A DNA stretch of 64,000 nt from Clostridia bacterium. GTDB taxonomy: Bacteria; Bacillota; Clostridia; Oscillospirales; SIG627. The notes below the pieces were generated by a model. The model did no database searches. It had not been told where the DNA came from and saw only the letters and a list, made by a program, of their open reading frames with translations. The stretch is taken from NCBI GenBank assembly GCA_017467865.1, contig JAFUKG010000014.1:1-64000 (forward strand), in the 5' to 3' direction. Below are positions 9,603 through 19,903 of the stretch, in pieces (within the stretch, counting starts at the first letter, position 1; each line of letters starts with the position of its first letter). The translations under genes and the position numbers were made by a program.

Positions 9603-11474
9603 ATGAAAATCTACGTTAACGGCAACTCTGACCTTATACCTCTCATAAAAGAGGCACTCACCGAAACTGTTGCAGAGTACGGTGAGGGAGGCTTGACAGT
9701 TGACCTTGCAAAGACCGGAGAAGGGCTGAAAATTGTCTCCGATGGTAAAACTGCAACACTTTACTACTGTGACAAAACTTCTCTTTTCAGAGGTATAGGA
9801 ATACTTATTTCCTCTGAAGGAGAAAAGCTTGACGTCAGCGAAAAAATGCGTTTTGGAAGTCTCGGAAATATGGTGGACTGTTCAAGAAACGCCGTTATAA
9901 CCCTTGAAACCTACAAAAAGATTATAAAGCAATCGGCTCTTATGGGTCATAACTGTATGATGCTTTATACAGAGGATACATATGAAATTGAGTCAGAGCC
10001 TTATTTCGGACATTTGAGAGGAAGATATTCGGCTGCAGAGCTGAAGGAAATGGACGCCTATGCCGAAAAATTCGGTATTGAGCTTATTCCTTGTATACAA
10101 ACTCTTGCCCATCTTGACGCAATGTTCTTCTGGCCTGCAATGGAAAAATACCGTGATATCACAAATATTCTCAACGTTGCAAAGGAAGATACCTACACTC
10201 TCATTGACAAGATGCTTGAAACAATGAATAGTACCTTAAAGAGCCGAAGAATAAACATAGGCATGGATGAAGCACATCTTCTCGGACGTGGAAAATATCT
10301 TGACACGGCTGGCTATCACGAACGCTCGGATATTATGCGAGACCATCTGAAAAAGGTTGTTGAGCTTTGTAAAAAATGGGGCTACGAGCCTCTTATGTGG
10401 GACGATATGTTCTTCCGCGTAAACTCCAAGAGCGGAGGATATTACGACGGATTTGTAAAGGAAGAGCAGGCAAGAGAAGTTCCCCCCGAAATAAATCTTG
10501 TTTATTGGGACTACTGTTGGACAGATAAGAAAATTTATACGGGTATGCTTGAAAAGCACCGCGTATTCAAAAACAATAAGGTCTCCTTTGCAGGCGGTGC
10601 CTTTACTTGGTACGGAGGGGTTGTTCAGACCGCATTTTCCATGAGCGCCTCTACTGCCGCACTTCAAGCGATGCTTGAAGAAAAAGAGGTTAAAATCGAC
10701 GTTGTTCTCGTGACTGCATGGGGAGACGACGGTGCTGAAACACCTGTAACCACTACACTTCCCACTATGATTTTGTATGGAGAGGGTGCTTGGTCGGGTG
10801 ACTTATCTCTTGAAAGGGTTGCCAAGAAAATAAAAATATTCGGTGAAGAGCTTGACGGCTTTATTGCAATGGATGACCTCAACTTTACTCCCGACGTGGA
10901 AGAATTCAGAGGAAACGATATCAGATGTGTTCATAAATATCTCTTACATCAGGATATTCTTCTGGGTATCTGGGATTGGCACGTGCCTAAAAATCCCGCT
11001 CCACACTACGTTGAAACCACAAAGAAAATGAAGGCTTTTGCCGACAAAAATACGCCTCTGTCCTATCTTTACAGAACTCTTGAAAAGCTTTCATCTGTCC
11101 TTGAAATAAAAGCCGATATGGGCATAAGACTCAAAGACGCCTACGATAGAAAGGATAAAGAAGAGATTGGAAAAATTGCAGATGAAATACCAGAGCTTTT
11201 AAGCCGTATCCGTGAATATGGAGACGCTTACCGCTATCAATGGAGAAAGGTAAACCGTGACTTCGGACTTGAAAGCTTTGAAACAAGACTTGGAGGACTT
11301 ATTTACCGCCTTGAAGGAGCAAAAGAGATTCTTGAGTCCTATCTAAATGGAGAAAGAGAAAGCATTCCTCAGCTTGAACAAGAAAGACTTCCTTATTTCC
11401 ACAACTGTAAAGAACCCCGCACTCCCATGAACGGCTACAACTGGGCAGAAACGTACACTGCCTGCAGAAGATAA
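9603..11474 (+). CDS. GH20 beta-N-acetylhexosaminidase, cytosolic GcnA-like
   Basis: Expected to release terminal beta-GlcNAc/GalNAc from oligosaccharides. The 623-residue protein has no signal peptide, so it likely acts on imported sugars. After an N-terminal alpha/beta domain (to about residue 85) comes the GH20 barrel: GSLGNMVDCSRNAVI, the QTLAHLD stretch, and the catalytic Asp-Glu pair in NIGMDEAHLLG near residue 220. Downstream Trp-rich segments (MWDDMFFRV, VYWDYCW, FTWYGG) line GH20 sugar pockets. The C-terminal third is helical, as in the streptococcal GcnA group. It is probably cotranscribed with recG and ends at a shared terminator. Confidence 0.88.
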   Translation: MKIYVNGNSDLIPLIKEALTETVAEYGEGGLTVDLAKTGEGLKIVSDGKTATLYYCDKTSLFRGIGILISSEGEKLDVSEKMRFGSLGNMVDCSRNAVITLETYKKIIKQSALMGHNCMMLYTEDTYEIESEPYFGHLRGRYSAAELKEMDAYAEKFGIELIPCIQTLAHLDAMFFWPAMEKYRDITNILNVAKEDTYTLIDKMLETMNSTLKSRRINIGMDEAHLLGRGKYLDTAGYHERSDIMRDHLKKVVELCKKWGYEPLMWDDMFFRVNSKSGGYYDGFVKEEQAREVPPEINLVYWDYCWTDKKIYTGMLEKHRVFKNNKVSFAGGAFTWYGGVVQTAFSMSASTAALQAMLEEKEVKIDVVLVTAWGDDGAETPVTTTLPTMILYGEGAWSGDLSLERVAKKIKIFGEELDGFIAMDDLNFTPDVEEFRGNDIRCVHKYLLHQDILLGIWDWHVPKNPAPHYVETTKKMKAFADKNTPLSYLYRTLEKLSSVLEIKADMGIRLKDAYDRKDKEEIGKIADEIPELLSRIREYGDAYRYQWRKVNRDFGLESFETRLGGLIYRLEGAKEILESYLNGERESIPQLEQERLPYFHNCKEPRTPMNGYNWAETYTACRR

Positions 11475-11475
11475 C

Positions 11476-11505
11476 AAAAAGCTCCCTTCGGGGAGCTTTT
11501 TATTA
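11476..11505. terminator. Bidirectional terminator between the GH20 and GH43 genes
   Basis: AAAAAGCTCCC, a TTCG tetraloop and GGGAGCTTTTT, with T runs in both directions. It lies between converging genes, immediately after both stop codons. Confidence 0.93.
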
Positions 11506-11510
11506 TGAAA

Positions 11511-12350
11511 TTATTTTTTTATCTTTATTGTTTTGTCGGTTTCTGTGATATCAAATATTGTGAGTCTTTCGTTATCCTTGTTTGGCTGATGTAAACAGAG
11601 CTTTAAATTACCTGAAAAATCACGAAATAGCATTCCGTGTCCTCCGTCGGTTTCACAAAGGAAATTAACCGACGTCCATTTTCCATCAAGTCTTGAGTTT
11701 GACGACCTTACTACGTTTTCAAAATACCCGTTTTCTCCATAGCTTGACCACATCATTACAAGCTCACCCGTCTGAAGGCGGTGAAGAAAGGGTCCGTCGG
11801 TGACAAAGTTTCCCTCCTCTTCCTCTGTAACTGTCTTTACAAAGGGAAAATCTCCTGCCCTAAACATTACGCGCGGCTCACCGACAGCTCTTTTTAAATC
11901 ATCGGAAAGCTGAACGTAGCACATTTCTCCGTCCTTTGTCTGGAGCCATTCGTGACAAAAAACCATGTAAGGCTTTGAGTCCTCTATAAAGAGAGTTCCG
12001 TCAAGGCACATCCATTCTTCAGGAGTCTGAGGCCCGTCGGAAATTATTTCAAAGGGTCCAAGAGGATTATCAGCTTCAAAAATCTGTGTGCCTCTGTTGT
12101 GATTGTCTGAATAAAGAGAAGCAAAAAGATAAAACTTTCCATTATAAAAGTGTACCTCAGGCGCCCAAAAATTCTTTGTTGCCCAAAAACCTTCGGGAAA
12201 TTCTATTACCGAAACGCTGTCACTCCACTCTTCAAGGTCATCGCTGACATAAGCCTTAAACCCTTTTGGAAAATCCGAAGCGTAAAGATAATATTTTCCA
12301 TCATACGGGAGTATAAAAGGGTCTCTTATTCTGAAATCCTTAGCTTTCAT
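11511..12350 (-). CDS. GH43-type beta-propeller glycosidase
   Basis: A 279-residue intracellular protein (no signal peptide) with the five-bladed propeller signature of GH43 and related clans. RIRDPFILPYDGKYYLYAS carries the N-terminal catalytic-base Asp, WAPEVHFYNGKFYLFAS gives the second blade, WMCLDGTLFIEDSKPYMV the middle acidic residue, and GGHGMLFRD the late His. Family members cleave arabinose, xylose or galactose residues from plant or host polysaccharides; the substrate cannot be read here. It is a single-gene unit with its own AAGGAG-type site, converging on the GH20 gene. Confidence 0.8.
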   Translation of the reverse strand: MKAKDFRIRDPFILPYDGKYYLYASDFPKGFKAYVSDDLEEWSDSVSVIEFPEGFWATKNFWAPEVHFYNGKFYLFASLYSDNHNRGTQIFEADNPLGPFEIISDGPQTPEEWMCLDGTLFIEDSKPYMVFCHEWLQTKDGEMCYVQLSDDLKRAVGEPRVMFRAGDFPFVKTVTEEEEGNFVTDGPFLHRLQTGELVMMWSSYGENGYFENVVRSSNSRLDGKWTSVNFLCETDGGHGMLFRDFSGNLKLCLHQPNKDNERLTIFDITETDKTIKIKK

Positions 12351-12378
12351 ATCTTTCTCCTTTACTTATAACCTAAAC

Positions 12379-12402
12379 AAAAAGAGCTGGAAGGCTCTTT
12401 TT
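12379..12402 (-). terminator. Terminator of the MgtC-like gene
   Basis: AAAAAGAGC and GCTCTTTTT form a 9-bp stem with a 6-base loop overlapping the stop of the MgtC-like gene. A short T run follows on the minus strand. Confidence 0.7.
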
Positions 12403-13120
12403 AAATTGTTATTGCTTTTATTTCCTTTTCGGCATTAAAGAGCTCAAGCATTTTTACAGAGTCTAAATCCGCTTCTCCCGCAACTGAAAGAACTATAGTG
12501 AAAAAACCGTCGTCGCCAATAGTAATTTTACTGTCACGCACGACAATCTTGTTCTGTGTAATCACTTCTTTAAATCTTTCAAGGGAGTCGGGTGTATTCT
12601 GAAGTCTTATAACAACGTCAAAGGAATTGTCATTTGCAAGAATTTTGTCAAATCCAATGAGGAACGTATGGAAAAGTATCTGTATAATAATTATTATAAG
12701 TGTTGCAACAATACCCGTTATGTAAAGTCCGCATCCTACTGCAAGACCTACGGCGGCAGTTGACCAAATACCTGCGGCAGTAGTGAGACCCTTAATATTG
12801 GTGCCCTTAACGAATATCATACCAGCACCTAAAAAGGAAATACCCGTTACTACGTTTGACGCAATTCTCGAGCCGTCAGCACGAAGACCTTCAAATTCAA
12901 CAAGGTCGAGAAATCCGTACTTTGAAATTATCATAAAGAGAGATGCACCGAGAGCCACTATAACGTGAGTTCTGAAGCCCGCATCCTTCTGTCTGAGCGT
13001 TCTTTCTATACCAATAGCACCGCCGCAAAGACAAGCTATAAATATTCGGAGTAAATATACCCATTCGGGATTTTCTAAGAAAAATTCTGTCAATACATTC
13101 TTGATTATTTCTACGTTCAA
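12401..13120 (-). CDS. MgtC/SapB family membrane protein
   Basis: A 239-residue membrane protein. The MgtC core is clear: GGAIGIERTLRQKDAGFRTH after the first helix, ALGASLFMIIS, then RIASNVVTGISFLGAGMIF and NIKGLTTAAGIWSTAAVGLAVG. Four to five transmembrane segments cover residues 20-155. A soluble ACT-like tail follows (residues 165-239). Family members affect Mg homeostasis and membrane ATP synthase in pathogens, but the role in Clostridia is unknown. It sits divergently upstream of dnaA, in the place usually held by rpmH in Firmicutes. Confidence 0.9.
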   Translation of the reverse strand: MNVEIIKNVLTEFFLENPEWVYLLRIFIACLCGGAIGIERTLRQKDAGFRTHVIVALGASLFMIISKYGFLDLVEFEGLRADGSRIASNVVTGISFLGAGMIFVKGTNIKGLTTAAGIWSTAAVGLAVGCGLYITGIVATLIIIIIQILFHTFLIGFDKILANDNSFDVVIRLQNTPDSLERFKEVITQNKIVVRDSKITIGDDGFFTIVLSVAGEADLDSVKMLELFNAEKEIKAITI

Positions 13121-13153
13121 TTTTTTCTCTCCTGTTTCTATAAAGTAAGATGT

Positions 13154-13182
13154 ATTGTATCATATATTTTCAAAAAATACAA
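13154..13182 (-). promoter_or_regulatory. Predicted promoter of the MgtC-like gene
   Basis: On the minus strand, TTGTAT (13177-13182) and TACAAT (13154-13159) are 17 bases apart, about 35 bases before the start codon. Confidence 0.55.
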
Positions 13183-13287
13183 GTGTTAAATCTATGTAAA
13201 ATCCTCTTTTTAAAAAATATTTTTTATAAAGTCTTAGAAGTACTTATTTAAAGGGGTTTTCAGTTACTGACAAAATGTGAAAAACTC

Positions 13288-13316
13288 TTGAAAAAATCTA
13301 TCTTTTATGCTATAAT
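13288..13316 (+). promoter_or_regulatory. Predicted dnaA promoter
   Basis: TTGAAA (13288-13293), a 17-base spacer and TATAAT (13311-13316) lie about 50 bases before the dnaA start. The preceding stretch is very AT-rich, but I found no exact DnaA box in it. Confidence 0.75.
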
Positions 13317-13368
13317 TGTAAAAATGATTATATTTATATATGTAGAAAATTTTTGAAAGGAAAAAACT

Positions 13369-14754
13369 ATGGATTCCTTAAATGAAATATGGGCTTGCGT
13401 GCTTTCAAGGGTAGCTGAAAGCGGAAATTTTTCAGAGCCTACGTACAATTTATGGTTCAGAGATATAGAGCTTACAAGGCTTACAAATAATTTTGCAGTA
13501 GTAAACGTTAAAACTCAGCTCAGAAAAGATATTATTTCTTCAAGATACCTGTCTATTCTTGAAAAGCATCTTGAAGAGGTTATAGGCTTCAGAGTTGATA
13601 TAAATCTTGAGGTCATCGACGATAAGCCCCCTTACGATAAAGTTAATATTATAGAGCCTGCCTCATACGTTTCGGAAGAGGATAACAGTAAAAACGTAGA
13701 GGGCGAGGTTGGCGAGGGCGGAGAAATACACATGAAGTATAATCCCCAATATACCTTTGATAACTTTATTGTTGGAAATACGAATAAGTTTGCTCACGCT
13801 GCCTGCCGTGCCATAGCGGCAGATAAAGACCATTTTTACAATCCTCTCTTTATTTACGGCGACTCAGGACTTGGAAAAACTCATCTTCTTTATGCAATTA
13901 CAAATGAGGTAATTAAAAACCGTAAGGACTCAAACGTGGTTTACGTAAGAGGTGAGGATTTTGCCAATGAGCTTATAAAATCTCTCACTAAAAAGCTTCC
14001 TATGCAGTATTTCAGAGACAGATTCAGAACTGCCGACGTGCTTCTTGTAGACGATATTCAATTTATTGCAGGCAAACCCTCAACGCAAGAGGAATTTTTC
14101 CATACCTTTAACGCACTTTACGAGGACAAAAAGCAGATAATTTTAGCGTCTGACCGTCCTCCGAAGGAAATGTCCACTCTCGAAGACAGACTTCGCACAC
14201 GCTTTGAGCAAGGACTTATAGTTGACGTTCAACCGCCGGATTACGAGCTTAGACTTGCAATTCTAAAAAATAAAGCTCAAAGCCTTGACCTTAATATTTC
14301 AGACAACGTTCTCATTTATCTTGCAGATAATATAAAGAGTAATATCCGTCAGCTTGAAGGTGCTATAAAGAGACTCCGCGCAACCTCTCTTCTCACAGGA
14401 AAAGAGCTTACCCTTGATACTGTCAAGGAAAGCTTGCAGGATCTGTTTTCAAACGCAGTACCCGTTGGAATTACTATCGACACTGTTTTTGAAAACGTTT
14501 CTAAAAAATACAGCGTTCCCGTTGAAGAAATAAAGGGCAGAAAGAGAACAAAAGAATTATCTAACGCAAGACATATTACTATTTACATACTGAGAACTAT
14601 CACAAATATGTCGCTGACAGATATAGGAAAATATTTTAATATGCATCACACCTCTGTTTTATCGGCGTGCTCAAGAATTACAGAGGATATAAAGATAGAC
14701 CCTGTTTTAGAGCATGACATAAGTACTCTCATCAGAGAGATAACAGGACAGTAA
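13369..14754 (+). CDS. dnaA: Chromosomal replication initiator DnaA
   Basis: AAA+ initiator that binds DnaA boxes and melts the origin. Domain I (residues 1-85) has the expected tryptophans, followed by an acidic linker (to about 120). The AAA+ domain has Walker A GDSGLGKTHLL, Walker B VLLVDDIQFIAGK and the RTRFEQGL arginine finger. Domain IV has the HTH ITNMSLTDIGKYFN followed by MHHTSVLSAC. In most DnaA proteins the last motif reads RDHTTV; here the Arg and Asp are replaced by Met and His and one Thr by Ser. These residues contact bases in the DnaA box, so box preference may differ. Length (461) is normal. A strong AAAGG site precedes the ATG. Confidence 0.98.
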   Translation: MDSLNEIWACVLSRVAESGNFSEPTYNLWFRDIELTRLTNNFAVVNVKTQLRKDIISSRYLSILEKHLEEVIGFRVDINLEVIDDKPPYDKVNIIEPASYVSEEDNSKNVEGEVGEGGEIHMKYNPQYTFDNFIVGNTNKFAHAACRAIAADKDHFYNPLFIYGDSGLGKTHLLYAITNEVIKNRKDSNVVYVRGEDFANELIKSLTKKLPMQYFRDRFRTADVLLVDDIQFIAGKPSTQEEFFHTFNALYEDKKQIILASDRPPKEMSTLEDRLRTRFEQGLIVDVQPPDYELRLAILKNKAQSLDLNISDNVLIYLADNIKSNIRQLEGAIKRLRATSLLTGKELTLDTVKESLQDLFSNAVPVGITIDTVFENVSKKYSVPVEEIKGRKRTKELSNARHITIYILRTITNMSLTDIGKYFNMHHTSVLSACSRITEDIKIDPVLEHDISTLIREITGQ

Positions 14755-14768
14755 ACTGTGACTTTTAA

Positions 14769-14920
14769 TGTGGGAAAGTCAGATTTTTTCCACATTAATT
14801 CACATTAAATTTCAGGCTGTCATTTTCTATAAAAAAACGTGTTTTTTTATTTCCACATTTTTTCAACATAAGAAAAACGGTATTTCAAAATAAAAAAGCA
14901 CATTTTCGGCGTTTTCCACA
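14769..14920. other. Candidate oriC segment 1: DnaA-box-like sites between dnaA and dnaN
   Basis: The 293-base gap holds two exact TTTTCCACA sites (14786-14794 and 14912-14920) and a one-mismatch ATTTCCACA (14849-14857). An inverted near match, TGTGGGAAA (14769-14777), forms a dyad with the first. T- and A-rich tracts lie between and after them. The dnaA-dnaN gap is a classic origin location in Firmicutes. The sites match the B. subtilis box TTATCCACA except at position 3. Confidence 0.65.
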
Positions 14921-15047
14921 GTTTGAACAGACTCTACTACTGTTACTGAATATATAATTATATTATATTGCTTGATTTCTTCCCCACAAAAAATAAAAAA
15001 AATAAAAAGTGAAAAAGTAAAATAATTCACAGCTTAAGGAGATAAAA

Positions 15048-16172
15048 ATGAAAATTAAAGCAGAAAAGAAAGTACTTCTTGATGCAGTGCTTCCCACTCT
15101 TCCCGCACTTTCGTCAAAAGCTCTTATTCCTGCCCTTGAATGTATACATATTAAGGCTGAAAACGGAATTCTGACAGTTACCGGATATGACCTTGCAAAA
15201 GGAGTAATAACTGAAAACTCAGTTATGATTGAAGAAGAAGGAACAGTTCTTCTCAACGCGCAGAAGTTCAGCTCTATTATAAAAACACTTCCGGAAGGAA
15301 TGGTAGAAATTTCAGTTGATAAGGACATGAAGGTAACTATCGTTTCGGGAAGAATTAAATTTGAAATAATCGGAGTTCCCACCGAGGGATATCCTTCAAT
15401 TCCCGAGCTTTCGGGCGACAGAAAATTTGAAATACCCAAAGGAATACTCAAAAAGCTTTGCCAACAGCTTCTCTTCTCTGTTTCTCTTGATGATAAGAGA
15501 CCTGTGCTCACAGGTATATATTTTGAAATTGACAATGGCAAGCTTTCTGCGGTAAGCTGTGACGGCTTTAGACTTTCTATAAGATATGAGAAAGTAACCT
15601 GTGATGAAACAATGAAGTTTATAATTCCCGGAAAAACTCTTTCCGACCTTTTGAAGCTTCTTGACGACAGTGACGAGATTATTTCAGCAGAGCTTACAAA
15701 TAAGCATATAATAATGCACTTTGATAATCTCTATTTCTTTTCAAGACTCATTGAGGGTGATTATATTGACTATATGAGAACTATCCCCAAGGATTCCGAA
15801 ATAGAAGTAAAGGTTAGATTAGACGAAATTATAAGAAGCTGTGAAAGAGCAGGACTTGTAATCGACGAAAGAGTAAAAAGCCCTGTAAAGATAGAGGTTG
15901 TACCCGACGGACTTATTCTTTCCTGTGACAGTGTAAACGGAAAGGTAAGAGACGAAATTAAGGCTGAGGTCAACGGAAAACCTCTTGAGATAGGATTTAA
16001 TAATAAATATCTTTTAGATGCTCTCAGAGCGGCGACTTGCAGCGGTGACGAAGAGGTAATAATGAAGCTTCGTTCTCCTCTTGTGGGAATGAGCATAACC
16101 TCTACCGAGCACGAAGAATATTTCTATCTTGTTCTTCCCGTAAGACTTAAGGAAGAAAATGAAAATAACTGA
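15048..16172 (+). CDS. dnaN: DNA polymerase III beta sliding clamp
   Basis: Ring-shaped processivity clamp. The 374-residue protein has the usual three repeated clamp domains: MKIKAEKKVLLDAV at the start, VTGYDLAKGV, ISVDKDMKVTIVSGRIKFEI, RPVLTGIYFEIDNGKLSAVSCDGFRLS near residue 160, and the C-terminal YFYLVLPVRL. The start is set by AAGGAG nine bases upstream. The last codons overlap recF by 14 bases, so the two are translationally coupled. Confidence 0.97.
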   Translation: MKIKAEKKVLLDAVLPTLPALSSKALIPALECIHIKAENGILTVTGYDLAKGVITENSVMIEEEGTVLLNAQKFSSIIKTLPEGMVEISVDKDMKVTIVSGRIKFEIIGVPTEGYPSIPELSGDRKFEIPKGILKKLCQQLLFSVSLDDKRPVLTGIYFEIDNGKLSAVSCDGFRLSIRYEKVTCDETMKFIIPGKTLSDLLKLLDDSDEIISAELTNKHIIMHFDNLYFFSRLIEGDYIDYMRTIPKDSEIEVKVRLDEIIRSCERAGLVIDERVKSPVKIEVVPDGLILSCDSVNGKVRDEIKAEVNGKPLEIGFNNKYLLDALRAATCSGDEEVIMKLRSPLVGMSITSTEHEEYFYLVLPVRLKEENENN

Positions 16173-17256
16173 GCTAAAACTGAAAAATTTCAGGAATGCG
16201 GAAAATGAAATTTTGACTTTTTCTCAGGATACTAATCTTATCTGGGGAAAGAATGCTGAGGGAAAAACAAACGTAATAGAAGCCATATATTATTTTGCGA
16301 ATTCAAAAAGCTTCAGAACATCCCGTGATTCAGACCTGATAATGTTTGGAGAAAATGAGGCGACCCTCACCGCACTTTTTGAGGATGGCGGGAAAATTTG
16401 CAGATATGAAATTAAAATAAGTAAAAACGAAAAGCGCTCTTTTTACTATAACAATATAAAAATATCGAAAATGAGTGACTTTTTCGGAAATTTCAGAGCA
16501 GTTCTGTTTGTACCCGAGCATCTCAGAATTGTAAAGAATGGGCCTGGAGAGAGGCGTTCGCTGATTGACGGAGCTCTTTGTCAGCTGAAGAGGACTTATA
16601 TTTCCGACCTTTATAAATATTCTAAGGTCGCTTCTGAAAAAAATGCCGTTTTAAAGGATTATAAGGATTGTCTCGAAACTAACGCGCTTCTTGACGTTTA
16701 TGACGATACCTTGATAGAAATTGGTGCTAAAATAACCAAAACCCGACGTGAATATACGAAAATGCTCTTTGAAAGAGCAAAGAAGCATATTTACGATATG
16801 TCGGGAGATGAGCTTGAATATGAATTTAAAATGTCCGGTTTTTCTTCAAATGAAGATGAAACGGAATTTTACCGACGCATTATTCCCGAAACGAGAAAAA
16901 AGGACGTTATTTATAAGTCTATGACAGCAGGATGCCAAAGAGACGACTTTGAAATAAAGCTAAATGGTATACCTCTGAGGCAGTATGGCTCTCAAGGTCA
17001 GCAACGTTCTGTTGTAATAGCACTTAAGCTTGCCGAGGGAGAAATAGCAGAGGAAACGAAAAAATCTTCACCAATATATCTTTTCGACGATATTTTATCC
17101 GAACTTGATGAAAAAAGAAGAGAATATCTTTTAAAGAGACTTGACGGCAAACAGGTTATAATAACCTCTTGTCTCGGCTCTGAAGAAAAAATATATTCGG
17201 GTAAAAGAATATACGTTGAAAAGGGAAAATACATTGAGGGGGAAAATGAATATTGA
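16159..17256 (+). CDS. recF: RecF recombination/repair ATPase
   Basis: SMC-like ATPase that helps load RecA at gaps. Walker A is WGKNAEGKTNVIEAIYYFA (near residue 35), the signature region YGSQGQQRSVVIALKLAEGE, and Walker B IYLFDDILSELDEKRR. Length (365) is typical. It overlaps dnaN. The last residues GENEY and the TGA are read from a dispersed repeat (GAATATTGA) that fills the gap to remB, so the native C-terminus was probably altered by repeat insertion. No yaaA-like S4 gene is present between dnaN and recF. Confidence 0.96.
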   Translation: MKITELKLKNFRNAENEILTFSQDTNLIWGKNAEGKTNVIEAIYYFANSKSFRTSRDSDLIMFGENEATLTALFEDGGKICRYEIKISKNEKRSFYYNNIKISKMSDFFGNFRAVLFVPEHLRIVKNGPGERRSLIDGALCQLKRTYISDLYKYSKVASEKNAVLKDYKDCLETNALLDVYDDTLIEIGAKITKTRREYTKMLFERAKKHIYDMSGDELEYEFKMSGFSSNEDETEFYRRIIPETRKKDVIYKSMTAGCQRDDFEIKLNGIPLRQYGSQGQQRSVVIALKLAEGEIAEETKKSSPIYLFDDILSELDEKRREYLLKRLDGKQVIITSCLGSEEKIYSGKRIYVEKGKYIEGENEY

Positions 17257-17317
17257 AGAATGAATATTGAATTTACCGAAATTCAGCATTCTGCATTCAT
17301 AATTCCGCATTCAAATA
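17241..17317. repeat. Dispersed intergenic repeat, recF-remB copy
   Basis: A GAAT-rich imperfect inverted repeat: the left arm contains TGAATATTGAAGAATGAATA, the right arm contains ATTCAGCATTCTGCATTCAT. It runs from inside the recF stop region to the remB start codon. It belongs to the same family as copies near 24.8, 25.2, 27.6, 47.8, 59.4 and 61.2 kb. Confidence 0.75.
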
Positions 17318-19620
<2,303 letters not shown>

Positions 19621-19645
19621 TCTGTGAGTAATTTCGACAAAAAAC

Positions 19646-19885
19646 GTCAAAAGTAAGAGTTTTCCACAGTTTGTGGAAAACTCTGTGTAAAACTTTTGAC
19701 AGAAGCAAAGTTGATAGTTAAGTTTTGACAATTAAAAAATAGTCTTATATATCAAGGTTAATTTTAAAAAGCGTAAACTTTTTAAGAGCAAATTAAAATT
19801 TTGAAAATGTAATTTTCTAAAATTTTCCACAAAGATATTAAGGAAAAAACTTTTCCACAAAATGCTGTCAAAAGCTTGTGGAAAG
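19646..19885. other. Candidate oriC segment 2: dense DnaA-box cluster between gyrB and gyrA
   Basis: The 283-base gap carries four exact TTTTCCACA sites: 19660-19668, 19672-19680 (inverted), 19823-19831 and 19851-19859. A one-mismatch inverted site lies at 19877-19885. The first two are arms of a 13-bp perfect dyad (19656-19668 / 19672-19684) with a 3-base centre, itself nested in an outer 9-bp dyad (19646-19654 / 19692-19700). The 120 bases between the two groups are very AT-rich, like a DNA-unwinding element. The cluster is denser than the one beside dnaN. Confidence 0.65.
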
Positions 19886-19903
19886 AAAGAGGAAAAGAGA
19901 AAT

